Origin: Parasponia andersonii
Lineage: Eukaryota; Streptophyta; Magnoliopsida; Rosales; Cannabaceae
Length of the DNA stretch: 64,000 nucleotides
NCBI GenBank assembly: GCA_002914805.1
Contig: JXTB01000033.1
Location: 1,437,141 to 1,501,140, forward strand
Reading direction: 5' to 3'
Shown: positions 21,930 through 35,399 of the stretch, in pieces
How the letters are laid out: each line of letters starts with the position of its first letter
Numbering within the stretch: the stretch's first letter is position 1
Made by a program: the position numbers and the translations under genes
Notes under the pieces: model-generated
What the model saw: the letters and a program-made list of their open reading frames with translations, nothing else
Database searches by the model: none
What the model was told of the DNA's origin: nothing

Positions 21930-24609
21930 ATGAAAGATGTTCATTGATACCCTTCTACATCCATCTGATTTCTTACAAAGTGCACATTGTGTAACATAGA
22001 TCATGTATAGGGTTGAAGTTGTAATTCGGCGAGGTTTTTCCCGTTTCTTGAGCTTTGAAATACTCTCATTTATTTTTCCCCTGGTTAATTATTTTATTAA
22101 ATGTCTGCTGTTGTGAGCTTGAAGTTGTTCACTGAGAAAAAGGAAAAATATTCATCTGAGTGAATAAAATACTTGTATGTTTTTCTCCTTACAGATATAT
22201 CTTTTTTACATTGCTTGAAGCTGAAAACTCATTGCTGTTTATGAAAGTTTTAGGACATTGCTCTGTTTTCATAAATCCCTTCTGCATGCAGTTGACAAAA
22301 TCGACAGATTGGCTTCGATTATTTTTTTAGCCTAGCCTAGTCTTTTGTTGTTTAAACATTGTGGCTGTCCTCAACCAACTTTAAGTTCAGAGATCATGAT
22401 GTCCAGGTTTTCATTTAAATATAATTCAGATAATACTACATTGTATAATGTCTCAAAGGCTTAGTTGAAGTTGAAATTATTAAAGTAAAGATTGGGCTGT
22501 TATATGTGAGCTCAAATTTGTAATCACAGAAAGCGCAGTGCATATAGTCATAACACTTGAATTTTCTGATGCCCTAGAGCATGAGTTCAAGTTCAATATA
22601 ATGTACGTGGATGTGATTTTTTTCCTTGTTTGATTTGCTTCTCTTGTTTTGAGTTCTTTTTTATAACTGAATAGTAAGTGTCTGTCAGCTAGCTCACACT
22701 GATGGCCTTTTGCATCTAATATTACCATATTGATCCTATCCAAAAGAGGCAGAGGGATTATCTATGTGCCCACAAACATATAAGTTCCTTTAGAATTAAT
22801 CAGAGAAAATGAAAACCATTCTTATGAATTTCCAAGTTCATGTTTCAATTACATTTACTCCAATAATAGGATTCTGTTATTAAATTATTAGTTGGGCCAT
22901 CCCGTTAATATGTAAGTTGGGTAGCCTTGCCTTTTCAATAAATTCTCCATAATAATTTGTAGCCGTTGGCTTAAGGTTCTCGATAATAATTGGCCGACTC
23001 TGAACCAACTAAATAAAATTAATTAATTGTGGGAAAAAGGGGAAGAAGGGCAGTTTTGGGGGGGATGGGGGGCGCTATGTCTGGGGGAATACGCTGAAAA
23101 GATTCAAGAAGTCTGCACTACAACAGAAAATCCTGGTAAAATTACATTTATAAAAAACGTAAAATATGATTAAAAGTTTAGTGACATTTTAAATATCATC
23201 TTTTTTTAGTGACATTTATATAACAAAAATACTAAACTGTATTAGTGTCATCTTTGAATGCCACTGAATTGTTTGATTAATAAATAATATTTTTAGAATG
23301 TCTGAAAAATATTTTAGTGGTTTTATAAAAATGTTACTAGATCATGACATTTGGAAAAAAAGTCGCTACACTTACTTTCTTGGGTCAAATATAGAATTGA
23401 CCTATGAATTATACTTCTTTTATTACTTTGAAATGAATGGTCTTTGAATCATATCTGTTACATCATTTTGCTCTTTAAATTTTAATTTACATAGGAATAG
23501 TATGTGAATTAGGCAATTGTTATAATAATGAAACTTTTGTCACAAATTTTTAGGATTTTAACATAAAATAATCATGAATAAAACATATAATTAGACATTA
23601 TTTATTTCTCTAAATCAAATCTCATTTTTAGCTATAGTTATTAAACTATGCACATAACTTATTTTTGTTAGCAACTTGTGGAAAAAAATAATTCTTGTTA
23701 TAATAATTGCGTAAATTTTAGTAGTCTACCGTGTAAGTTAAAAATTAAAATCTCATTCTTGATCATAATTACTAAATCATGTGTATTAAATATTTAACAG
23801 TTTGTGACAAAAAGATTATTATTGCAGTAATAATGTAATTTAAGATTTATTACTATGTAAGTTGAAAATTTAATTAGAAAGCAAATTAGTACGATATGTA
23901 TAATTGAGAAGTTACTAATATTATTAAACCTAGCTTTTTTTAATAGATGTTGTGATTTTAAAATAACATAGGACCATGATAATGGCATTATAAATATCAA
24001 TAAATCTGGTCAATTAATTAGTAAAAACATGTTATTAATTTAAGTTTTTTTACATAGATTTTTTTTTAAAAATTTTTTGGAGAGAGACATATAGATTTTC
24101 ATTCTAGTCTAAAAGTTTTAGTCGTAGTTACCATGAAAACAATAAAAAAAAAAAAAAAAGAAGAGAACTGGCGCTGCGTTTAGTAAATCTGGGCCATTAT
24201 TTAATTAAATAATGAAAAAAGATAAAATAGTCCAAAAAGTAAACAATTAACGAAAAACAAAATAAAAAAAGTTTTGCGAGCTACGCCTTTTTAAAAAAAA
24301 TTGAAACCTAAGAGAATATGAGCACACGTCTCTGTACATAAATCATTCACAAATACGGATGAAAACTAAAAATATTTACAAAAAAATTATCAGAAAATTA
24401 AAGTAGAAGTAATTCAAATTAATCAAGAAGTTGTATGTTCGTATCCGTGAAATCTGCACAATTTTTTAACAAAATAAAATTAGCAAACACATAATTAATT
24501 ACATCTAAAATAGTAAAAAAAATGAGATGAAATGAATCTTAATCAAAAAAACATGATTGAAAATAATTAATATTGTTTATTATAATTTCCTGAGCAACGT
24601 GAGTGTGAT
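21930..24609. other. KLCR 3' UTR and AT-rich intergenic DNA
   Basis: The 3' UTR probably ends near 22190. The rest is AT-rich with no gene I can support. A CACTA-like terminus (CACTACAACAGAAAA) starts at 23116 and is followed by 'gtgacatt'/'aatgccac' motifs up to about 23380, but no matching right end or target duplication was found. Similar motifs recur at 29600-30050. Confidence 0.5.
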
Positions 24610-24614
24610 ATGCT

Positions 24615-25468
24615 TGTTGGAGCAGTTTCTCACCAGTCGTCCACGTGTCTTGAACTGCTGACGCTGTATTCTCCAACTGTTTATGTGTCCTTACTGTCTC
24701 AAAGTTCTCTGAACTGCAAGCAAGATTGGAGAGGCGGGGGTGGCTACCTGCAAAGACTCTCCGATGCTTAAGTCAGTGGTTTTTCTTTGTGTTGGGTAGC
24801 AAGGAAAAATATCTTTGTGTATGGATATCTCTGTCTTTTTTGTTCACAGACTTTCTTATATATATATATATATCTGTTCTTTTGGCATATATGCCCCTAT
24901 CGGGAACGCATGATTTCTATATATGTAGTCCTGAGATTGCGAACAGCCTGGTTCTCCATTTCAGGAATGAATACCTTTCACCTCAAGGTCTTTTTTAACA
25001 GTCACGGGCCGAGATTTCTGTGATATACTCTGTGCTATCGTGGCCTGATTTTCGCCGCCTCCTACGGCTTCAATCTGTCAGGAGTAAGATTTGCGCAAAT
25101 CGCCGAAAGATTTGCGCAAATCACCGTTCTATCAGGATGACCTGTTCCTGGTACACACACTTACCCAGGATCGCATTAAATGCTTTGTCTGGGTCTGGAG
25201 CCGTGGGTTGCTTTTCATTGCATCCAGTATGAAGACCCTTGGGGCTTCTGACCCTTCCGACTGCTGAGGTAAGGGCCACTGTTCCCAGATAGCAGACCCT
25301 TGGGGCCTTTGACCCCCCAACTGTCGTGGTTGAGGTTTGACTGGCTGGACCGTTTGGGATCAGCGACGGGTTCGGCCCTAACCTTGGACGGCCCAAAGGC
25401 CGATGGTGAGATCACGTGCGATCCGCGTGGCCTTCCTCGTGGCACAAGTTTCGGGAACGGGTCCCACA
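24615..25468 (-). mobile_element. Solo LTR of the Tat family
   Basis: It starts TGTTGGAGCAG, ends GGTCCCACA and follows the Tat LTRs at 912 and 13357 along its length. A perfect 5-bp target duplication ATGCT flanks it at 24610-24614 and 25469-25473. No internal sequence is present, so it arose by recombination between the two LTRs of a full element. Unlike the other copies it has a local duplication of 'gatttgcgcaaatc' (about 25090-25125) and a doubled 'gacccttggggc' segment (25236 and 25288), so it belongs to a different subgroup. Confidence 0.95.
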
Positions 25469-27228
25469 ATGCTGATGATGAAAATAATAGTTGATGTGTC
25501 AAGGTGCTTGCTTATGAGAAGTATAAGTGTTTGGTATCTAAAAGTTAGTCTTTTTCAAGATTACTGCAATACATACTGCATCTTCCGACCAAAAATAGAA
25601 AGGAAAAAAAATGAAGTATCGTCTTATAATACAGCGTAAAACAAGTAATAGAAGATCAACTCTACTCTCCACAATCATGTATATTAATTAATCAAAGTAC
25701 AAATTAATTCCTAGAAGAAACAACTTTGTAGCCACATATCCGACAATAATAACAATATATAAAAGAAAATATTAGTAACCAACGAATAGAAACTCAAAAG
25801 TATATTAACTCATAAGGATAGTAAAAGAGTGGCTTTATTGCCACGCCTATGTTTTTTCCTCTCCCAATACCCTTTCTAATTACTTAATTGTTTACAAACA
25901 TATCCTCCTGTAAATTAATAAAAGTATCCTTATATAGGCATTACATAAATAAATTTCATTTCTAAGCTCACCACTCAAATATACCCAACATAGCACTCTT
26001 ACAAAATCAAGTCATCAATACAAGAAATCAATAATTTGATTTTCCCAATCATGGATGAATAAATTGTCAATATTTAAGACTTTGATTATACCATTAATTT
26101 CATTGCAATAAGGTAATTTTTTTAAATTTTAATATTATTAATGTTTATTTTTTATTACCGATATAAAATTTATTAAAAAAAAAAACTAGAAAGAGCAATA
26201 GCATCTCATGATGTGATTTTTGTTTTATTTTTATATATACTTGCTTAAATTAGTTCCCCGCGCGCCCCCTAAAACTACATCCATGTATATATATTCAGTT
26301 TCTTAAATTGGGTGTGATTTTTTTTTTTTCCAAAACAATAGATATAGCCAATTAGAATAACGTGGTCTTGTAAAACAGATTCCTTATCATATTCTCTTTT
26401 CTCTTTGTTAGTAGAAAATTTCTTGAACAATTAGTTATTAACAAATTTATATAATTCTAATGAGTTTTTGTCACTACCTAAAATTCAAGGCTGTGATTTT
26501 TTATAATTTTGAGTGTAAATTAAAATAAAGAAAGACTTTGCAAAATTCCAAGAAAATTGAGTACTTAGGTTTTCATTTTTAGTCCTCAAATTATTAAAAA
26601 TTCCTTATAAAAAGGGGTCAATCTTTAGTTTAATTTATAAAAAAAATACACCAATTAAAATTCAAAAAAACATAATTAAGTTGCACAAAAACTTGGTTTG
26701 ATAAAACTTTAGTATTGATTAAAAGGATTTCACAAATCTTGAGCTTGAGTATCTAAAAAATTTAATTATAGAGTTAGTCAAAATTCCAAGTACTTAAAAC
26801 TTTGAAAATATACTCATTGAGAACCATAGTGTCTCATTTATACACTATGTTCTCGACTAGTAGTAAATATATCATCATACATTCACTTAGCAGAAACAAG
26901 AAACTTGGCTAAATAGTTAGAAATGAAAACGAATAGGACAAGATATAAGGACCAACGGAAGATGAGTAAGAATAAAACCACAAATGTAAGCCAAACGACT
27001 TGCCTAGCAAACGAGATAACTAACTCGGATGAACAACCACCTAAAAGGGAGGAAAATAAGAGAGGTGAGCTCGAAAGCTTAGTAGAGAAACTATCACCTA
27101 ATTTAAAAACCTTTCTAGTGATGGAGAATCATTGCATGGTTACTTTCATCAAAAAACACCTTTTTGCAAACCATATGTATATACACACACATATATAACA
27201 GTCTCCAAAGTTGATAATCCGTATATGC

Positions 27229-27266
<38 letters not shown>

Positions 27267-27349
27267 AGCATGATATCAGAAAGTCAATTAGTCCACAAAT
27301 ACATGACACAAATCTACTTATACCTATAAGTTTACTACCTCTCATTAAT

Positions 27350-28620
27350 GGATACTATGGTATTGGCACTACGTGTGCCATACGGCCTGCTTGACACTTA
27401 GCCTATAACTAAAAGGGACACCCATGTCTTATCTACCAAACTGAAAGGGACAACCATATTGCCTACTCCTGCCAAGTGGTGAGGTAATCAGAAGAAAAAT
27501 CCAGAGCGGGTTCACAGACTTTGCATCGTTGTTGGGGTCGTAGCGCCACACTGTAAAAACTCTATGATGCTAACTTGATACTCATGTATGATCCTATAAC
27601 ATGTGTACTCTAAACTGATAAACAAAAATATTCATGTAGTAATTTAAGTTCAAGTAATACTTTAGTCTTTAATAAAATGGTTAGTTGTAATTTATAGAAA
27701 TAGGTAGCATAACAGCCCTATTTTAACATATCCAAAAATAACTTATACTCAGAAAATTTTCAGAGCAATACAATATGTATATATATATATATATCATATA
27801 ATCAAATTCCACCACAAATATTCAAATAGTTCAAAGTTCACATTTATTCCTATATATTATAGAAAATAAGTTTTATTGAAAAATGATATAAAACAGAGAT
27901 AACTGAATCTCTATCTCACTAGAATAACAATACTACACTATTAGATCCCTAAGATACCATTGGACGATCATTCGAAGGGTCGATCACTTACTTGGGAAAA
28001 ATCAACTACTCAACAGAGCTTCAAATCAATAAGCAAACCTCTTCATTGAATTCGCAGTGTCAAAGTAGTTAAGTTAGACATATAATTCAACCAATTCGGG
28101 TCCGCACCGATACAGGAATGGTAGCACACAAAATGAGACAAAATTTTAGTCGTTAGATATTGTTTTTTGAGTACATTCCAAAAATCACATTGAAAACAAA
28201 ATCTAATAGTCAGATTAAAAGTCAAACTCGAGCTCAAAAATAGACAAAAGTCGTAATTTTTAATCTGGACAAAATGAGATCGTGAAATATATACCTTGAG
28301 GTTCTTTTTAACGAGAAAAATCCAATGAACTAAGGAACATGTGTTGAAGCAGCCATAATCATCGCTGGAAATTCAAAATTCCTCACAACCAAAAATGATG
28401 TTTCTCGTCGATGACCGGGGATAGGCGGCGTGAGTAGTAGGCAACGTGGGGGAGCTCTGCTAGTGGCTGGGCTAGTCGGACAATGGCCATGGCGGAGACT
28501 CCTCCTCCTCCGCCTGGTCTGTCGAAAACGAGCGGGAGAGAAACGAGTGAGATCGAGAGAGAGAGAGAAGAGAGAGAATGTATATATTTTTAATCTTTTT
28601 TTAATGGTCAAATGACCAAT
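27350..28620 (-). repeat. Possible decayed gypsy LTR
   Basis: Read on the minus strand it has a CT-rich leader (28560-28580), a GC-richer block (28400-28520) and then 'ggttgtccctttcag' and 'gggtgtcccttttag' segments (27400-27450). The order resembles chromovirus LTRs of the Tekay/Del type. No ends or target duplication could be placed, so this is a weak call. Confidence 0.2.
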
Positions 28621-30059
28621 TTGCCGCTTTTAAAATGTGAGTTTTTATAGTTTTGGAACTCCAAGTTGATAATGAGATAAATGAGTTTTGAAACTTCAAG
28701 TTGAGGTTGAGTATTTTATCGTCAGAATTGCGAAGTTGGACGATGTCATGCATTCTACTTAATTCATTCAAGATAGATATTTTTTTCCTTTATTTTCTAG
28801 CAAAACTTTAAATAGAAAAGTGAACAAAGGAGAAGAAGACAAGTGTAAATTATGTTATTCATTTTCTTTTCTTTTCTTTTTATTTATGTTTTTTAGCAGA
28901 AAAAAAAAAATTGATTGTCTTCTTTTTTTTCAGTATTCACCAACTATAGAAATATACACCAAAATCTTGAAGAAGAAACTGAAAATGGAGAAGACAAATA
29001 AGTTGGGTTCTAAAAACTAATACATAGTAAAGTATTAGAAGGGTGGGACAAGAAATATTTACTAATGGGCAATGTTGTACTTAATAAAAATTTAAAAGAT
29101 GTGTGAAAGAAATTTTAAAATTTTAAAATTCCACGTGGGCTCTAATTAGAAAGAAAGTGGAGAGAGAAAAAAAGAGGAATGAAAGTAGAGCCACCCTAAA
29201 TGTTACATTCAAGTGATTTTCTTATTTTGCATGCAATCTTCAAGTTCTGGTAAAGAAGAATGAGGAGTTAGACCTGAATAAACAACAATATAAAATAGAT
29301 GTTAATTAATAAACTCCCTCGACAGAAAAACAATGGAAGGGAGAAATGACGAGAATGCTTTCATTCTAGTTAAAAAAAAGGAAAGTGTATTCAAATATAA
29401 TATTATATTTATAATCAAGAAGAACTATTAAACAAAGAGAAAAAAAAATAATAACTAAATAATTTAAAAATGTGTGTCATGTACAAGTTAGTATTATGAA
29501 TTTTATATCATTATAACTAATGTTAGGTACGTCAATATCTTATACCAAAGACTTACACCACATGCGGTATAAGATTTCAACCACATTTTTTTAAGTGCGA
29601 CTATATTATTTAAAGTTATGTGACTAAAAATAATGTCACATTATTAATGTAAATTTTTGGCACTAGATTTTAGTATCTCAGTTTTTACCCTATTAGTATT
29701 TAAAGGGTTGTTTTATTTTTTTTTGAACAATATCTTTATATATGTTTGAAATTATTCAAAAAATAATTATATCTTTTATTTTGTTCTATTCCTAAAATAA
29801 TCAATAATACTAAAAATAAATAAGTGACAATTTTTTAGAATGTCACTAAATTAAAAATTAGCGTCATTATTAAAAATTCTTCTAAATGTAAACCTAAAAA
29901 TATTAATAATATTTGAAAAATGCCAGTGAAAATAAATTATAGTAAATACCACTAAATTAAAATGTTAGTGGGATTTGAAAAATGCCAATAAAAATAAATT
30001 ATGGTGACTTTTTTAAGCAAATGCTACCAAAATAGTATTATATAGTTAGTGATGTAAAA

Positions 30060-31215
30060 TTAGGAGACACTAATGGTCCATTATGGGCACAACATGATTA
30101 GTAATTGTGTTTGCACTAACATGGCACGATAGGTAAATGTGTCCGGACTGATATGGGTACAAGCACGTAACGTGAGACAAATAATAGACATGACATGCAT
30201 GATTAATAAAAAATAATTAGTTTTCAGAAATTATATTTAAATTAAATTTATTTCAAGTTTTTTGGGCATAATTTTAATTCATTAAATGTAAAAGAATTAG
30301 AAAAATAAAAATATTTTATAGGTAAAAGTAATATATATTATAAATATTACATCTATTTCTAATTTTTTAAAGCAAAATGGTTCCAAAATTTAATAAGTTT
30401 GAGCCAAAAAACTTAAAGATATTAAAAATCTAAGGAAAAACTCACCTCCAATAAAAAATCTTTAAAAGGTTAAGAAAGAAAAATACAGTTTAGATGGCTA
30501 TCAATTATAAATTTTATGTTATACACTTTGATTTAATTTGTGTAGGTGCCAATTTAGTTAGAATATACTTTAATTGTGTAAATTAATTCTTATTTCTCAT
30601 ATACACTCTAATATTTCAGTTTAGATTTGCTTTTACACAAAAGTTATCTCAATTTTCAAATAATTTCTTTCATTTACAAAATAATTAACAATTCATGATT
30701 CATAGTTACTTAAAAGAAAAAATGTCTAATAATATTAAATAACTAAATTTTGAAGAAGAAAAGTTCAATAATGAGCACGATTATAGAACAAGAACAATAA
30801 GAGTTTGAAAATAGAAATAATTAGGTTTGAAATCATATATGATAAGAGAAAAAAGAAATGTTAGACACATAAATAATATAATAAAAGACAAGCACAATCA
30901 GCATGAAAATAATATAGTATCTAAAATGGGTGTAACTAGTAAGAAAATAGCATAATGCTGGAAATAGACATGATTTGATATAGAAATAGCATAATATCAG
31001 AAATAAAAACAATTAGGTATAGAAAATTGTTCAATATTAGGACGATTAGGCATAGTAATAGCATAGTATCGAAAATAGGAATAATTATGCATAAAAATAG
31101 ACAAATATGATAATGACACGAAATCAGGCACGAATATAGTACAAACACATAACAGACTAGGCACGATACAATATGATTAGTAATCGTACCCGAGCTAATA
31201 TGACACCATTACTAA
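30060..31215. repeat. AT-rich repeat bounded by a direct repeat, with about 40-bp internal repeats
   Basis: A segment 'atgattagtaattgtgt'...'taacatggcac' near 30090-30130 recurs in the same orientation as 'atgattagtaatcgtac'...'taatatgacac' near 31169-31207. Between them, at about 30950-31110, degenerate units of roughly 40 bp share 'gaaatagcataatatc' and 'aattaggtata'. It may be a decayed element with short terminal direct repeats or a minisatellite. I cannot assign it. Confidence 0.4.
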
Positions 31216-31519
31216 TCAGAGCCAAGCTACTGGGTTGACTATAAACCAACTAAATTATAAAGATATCTAATGAAAAGGGAAGAGCATGAAAATTCAAAGG
31301 TTCTCTCGTCAATATAGAACTTAAAAATAAAATGCAACTTGAATAATAATTAAGCACGCGATAACTAATCAATCAACGACTTTTAAATGAAAAGGTAGCT
31401 AGTAATTGTAAGATTAGGTGTTCCACTTCCAACACAACAAAAAGGTAGGAAGAGGACGAAAAAAATGTAGTGATTTTGATATAATTCAAGAACTCATTGC
31501 ATAACCGGCTAATTTGATT

Positions 31520-31760
31520 CACTACTACAGAAATTATTTTTCACGTCATTTATAGGGTGACGTGATATCTCTACCTCACCGTTCCATAAATAACGTGGAA
31601 ATGGATGATGTGATAGGTCCCTGTAATACCATGTCACTTTATAAGCGATGTAGTAGAGGAAGATACTACGTCGTTTTTATGGGATACCACGTCACTTCCT
31701 AGAAAAGCGACATGGTATCCATGTCGTTTTTTAAGAGAGCAACGTGATATATCATCCTAT
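31520..31760. repeat. CACTA left terminal and subterminal repeats
   Basis: After the terminal CACTACTACAG there are many copies, in both orientations, of a degenerate motif such as 'gacgtgatatc', 'taacgtggaaat', 'accatgtcac', 'taccacgtcac', 'gcgacatggtat' and 'caacgtgatata'. In CACTA elements such arrays are the binding sites of the element-encoded DNA-binding protein. Confidence 0.8.
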
Positions 31761-32559
31761 TATGTTGCTTGCTAAAGACCCTGGACTTATCATAAACTGG
31801 GACAAAAAATGGCTCAAAATAACTTGCAATCAACAACCAACAATCCAACATACAAATTCTAGCAATCTAATATACAAATTATGTTTGTCACATAGTTAAA
31901 TCCTACATGAAGCATCTAAACTAATCGAAATCATAATTCTAGTCACCAAATTAGATTACCAAAGATACAAAGTTAACATAAATGGGTTAGTAGTGTGAGT
32001 CACCCATCATAATACATACTCCATAAGCTTATCAGCCTATTCCTTTCGGACTTCATTGATCTTGTTCATAGTGTATATGTCTTTATTATGAGACTATAAA
32101 TTTAAATATGCATAAGTTATATTCGAATCATGTATTGATGATTAGTATACTTATGCAATAAAGATAAGTGTTAAGTTATAAAGTTATGCCAAAATAGTAA
32201 TGTACTCATATGGGTTAGCATCCATGACCATTTCTCTCATCATGTGTATCACGTAGAAACCACACTCTACGTTATTTGGTTGGTATAGGTACTACAATTC
32301 TAATTGAGTTTTCAATTAATATTTTTGAGAAAAAAATAAATCCATCTAATCTAATAATGTAAATTAGAAAAATTTAAAATATACCTTAACGAACTCCCAA
32401 TTGACACCATTTTTTTTATCATGTCTCTAAATTGATGTATTAAATAACCAAAAGGTTCTATAAAACAAAATCATATCAAAACATGTCAATCATGCATAAA
32501 ACATTATATTAAATATTGTTATTAATTTTAAATAGTTTTGATCATACTTATAATTTGAT

Positions 32560-35263
32560 AAGAGTTCTTGCATCTTTTCGAGGAGGATGTCTGAGTGGAT
32601 CCAAAAAGTATAACACTTCATTAACCATGTTGACCACTAGTAATATCTAATGTCTTCTAAAAAATAATATAATTATATACACGTATATGGTACATTTATT
32701 CCAATAATTATAAAAAATAATAAAGAGAAGAGAATTACCCCATGTTATATAATGTTACTAACAATGTGCCATTCATGCCCAGAGTCAAGCGATTTGTGAT
32801 TGCTCTTATATAATTCTCATCGTTGCCATCTCTAACAATTGATATAAGACAGGGTTCAATGAAAGCTATGATATATGCATGCTCATATTCTATAAGATTG
32901 TTATATAATATCCTAAAATAACATAGAACATATATAATACAAATCATTAAGATATGAAAGCAAGAGTAAAAATATGAAAACTTACTTAATGTAAAATAAA
33001 TGTGATGGATGGAGAACCAATCTTGACGAAGTTAGGTACATGCGATATGTCCTCCTTAACCAAATATGGAATTGCCCAGGAATTTCACATATCTTATTGT
33101 CAAAAGTGACATGAATAAAGAAGTCATCAACCTTTTTCATCACATATTTGTACAAACTTCTCAAGCTTCTTAAAACATTAGGAGGAACATCAATCTTAGA
33201 TTGTGAAAAAGACCAGGTTCTTGTGCCAGACGAGGATAACTGTCTAGACTCTTTTCGTTGTGATTAAGTAATAGGTAGCTTTGGTTCATTTTGTGGTTTT
33301 TTCTTTTTCCCTTTGTCTTTTTGTAATGGTAATTGAGATCAAAAAATTTATTTAATAAAATAAAAATGATTGTTTAATTGTCAAAGTAATAAGTATTAGA
33401 CCTTATATCTCATATTCGCCATGAGTACCAACTCTTTAGGTCATGTGACAATTGATCCCACAGCTTTCGTAACTGTATCTATTACATTGGCCATTGAAAT
33501 AAGCAAAGAAGCTTCAGGGACGTGTGCTTTGATAATAGATACTCAGTAATTTTTCTCACCTAATGATACTCTATGAATCATAGGCTCCCCTATTTGAATG
33601 ATTTAACTTGATGTAATAATATCTAGGGCTAGGTCAACTAACTTGTATCAAATATTCTGAAATATAAACCAAGGATGTGAAACTAAGATACTACCTCTGA
33701 AGTTCCCACTTTCGGATTTAGAGCACCAGGGGCTATAGCATAAATTTGAATTTCTAATGGCAGAGAAATATATATATCTGATAGTTGAAGAAAACCTGGC
33801 TGAGGCAGCGGCTGGAGAAAGTATGGCTCAGGCAGTTGCTGTGGAAAATATGACTCAGGCATATGCTTGGGAAAGTATGACTTAGGTGGCTGGAAAGCTG
33901 ACTCTTGAGAGGTGACATCGAATAACTTAGCCTCGAATTCCCGAAGGCGTCTTTCTTGATTATCATATTTACTTTGCATATTTTGAAATTAGGTCTTCCA
34001 TTGATTTTCCTTCCTCATTGGAAAGTGAATTTTTTTCCTGACAATGCTCTTAGCACTCCCTGAGATCTGTGGAATACATCTCGCTAAGTTGTATAGGCTT
34101 CTATAGAATGTACACGTTCAGAGTACTCAAGTGTCTCTAATGCCTGAGTTAATATGTCATCTGAGTCAATTTCCTGATTGTCTTCTCAGGACCTCATATC
34201 ACACAACTCATCCTAAATAAGATACTAAATTTGTTAAATACAGAAACAAACATACGAACTAAGATTTTAAACAGAAGTCAGAAGAACTTATAATTCGTTC
34301 TCCCGTCACTTGAGTCGTAAGATTGAGATATCCTCCCTTATAGTCCTGACGTATTGCTTTCCATAATTCTACCCATTATATTTTATCAGTTGCACATATT
34401 TTCTTAAGTTCTTCTGCAATAGTTGTAATATTTTTCCTAGATATGCGATGAACACACTCACTATATTTTGCTCTTCTTTGTTGTTGGACCACCTTTTTTG
34501 CTTGTGCACACAATATCAAAGACTAGTATCAGACTAAAATAGACGACAAGTTTTGAGAGTACTCTATATATAACTTATCATATCATACTTGAAATATAGA
34601 GGATAGTCAATCTAAAATAAATGTAACCCAACTTCTAGAGATATGCTTGCAAATGATGGCGGGTGAATCAAAGCTGTGGGATTCTCCTCCTCCTTATACT
34701 TGTATATTATACCAGAGGTTAAGTAGTTTTTAAATTGATACCATTTTTCCCCACAGATTTCATTACAAAGGATTTATATTCCTTTGCTATGATATATGTT
34801 CGCTATAAATGATTCAAATTAATACTTATTATAACATAAAACACTCATCGTATAGAATTCAAGACTTATTATGCATATTATCTCTTACCACAACATCATC
34901 CTAAATCTTTTCTCAGAGATCGCCCTCCACCTTATGCCATGTGACAATGGTGATTAGAACCATAGTACGAGCTAATACACCTAAATAAGCCTCTAACTCG
35001 GTGGCGACGTCCTCGGTTGGTTGGCCAAGGGTATTATATTCTACAGTAAGTCGATTCCCTTTGGATCTCCTTTTGATAATTTGTTTACATAATGTTACCC
35101 TTTTTCGTGCTTTTTTTTTTTTCATACATGTCCATGTCATCTGCCTCTTCAGTTTCTTCATCGTGGACATCATCTTCATCATCATTTCTTGCATTAATAT
35201 GAAAAAAAAAACACAATAGTTAGAAATACTAAACAAGATAAACATAATAAAATTAATACTCAC
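32560..35263 (-). pseudogene. CACTA second gene, transposase_24-like N-part and Ulp1-like C-part
   Basis: At 35150-34913 the minus strand reads NRLTVEYNTLGQPTEDVATE followed by LEAYLGVLAR, matching the conserved block of the second protein of plant CACTA elements (transposase_24/PTTA type). A Gln/Pro-rich repeat stretch follows (SYFPKHMPESYFPQQLPEPY, 33979-33700). Then comes a segment beginning LRSLYKYVMKKVDDFF (33164). At about 32640-32560 there is VNEVLYFLDPLRHPPRKDA, which resembles the 'YFLDPL' strand of Ulp1/C48 cysteine proteases often carried by these elements. The catalytic His and Cys are not identifiable. Frameshifts and stops interrupt the gene throughout, and exon borders are not resolved. 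Confidence 0.65.
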
Positions 35264-35399
35264 ACTTATATCATCAAATATTTATCTATTACATAAAATT
35301 GATACTCACAATTATATCATCAAATATTTATCTAAATACCATCGACATCATTGCGAGTATATGACCCTGATATTAAAGCAACGATTTCTATTATGTCTG

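Larger units (their letters stand above)
25474..31516. other. AT-rich intergenic DNA with repeat remnants
   Basis: I see no gene here. A frame at 26923-27198 is low-complexity (Lys/Thr/Asn-rich) and lacks homology I recognise. There are (TA)n runs near 27231-27262 and 27777-27794. Two sub-regions with some structure are listed separately (27350-28620 and 30060-31215). CACTA-like 'gtgacaatt'/'aatgccac' motifs at 29600-30050 resemble those at 23116-23380. Confidence 0.5.

Noticed and set aside
23116-23380. CACTA-like terminus and subterminal motifs
   Set aside because: No matching right end or 3-bp duplication could be found, so it is not called as an element.
26923-27198. 91-codon frame
   Set aside because: Biased Lys/Asn/Thr composition, no recognised motif, ends in a CA/TA repeat.
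30060-31215. Terminal-repeat retrotransposon with short direct repeats
   Set aside because: The direct repeats are diverged, lack TG/CA ends and a target duplication, so it is listed only as a repeat.
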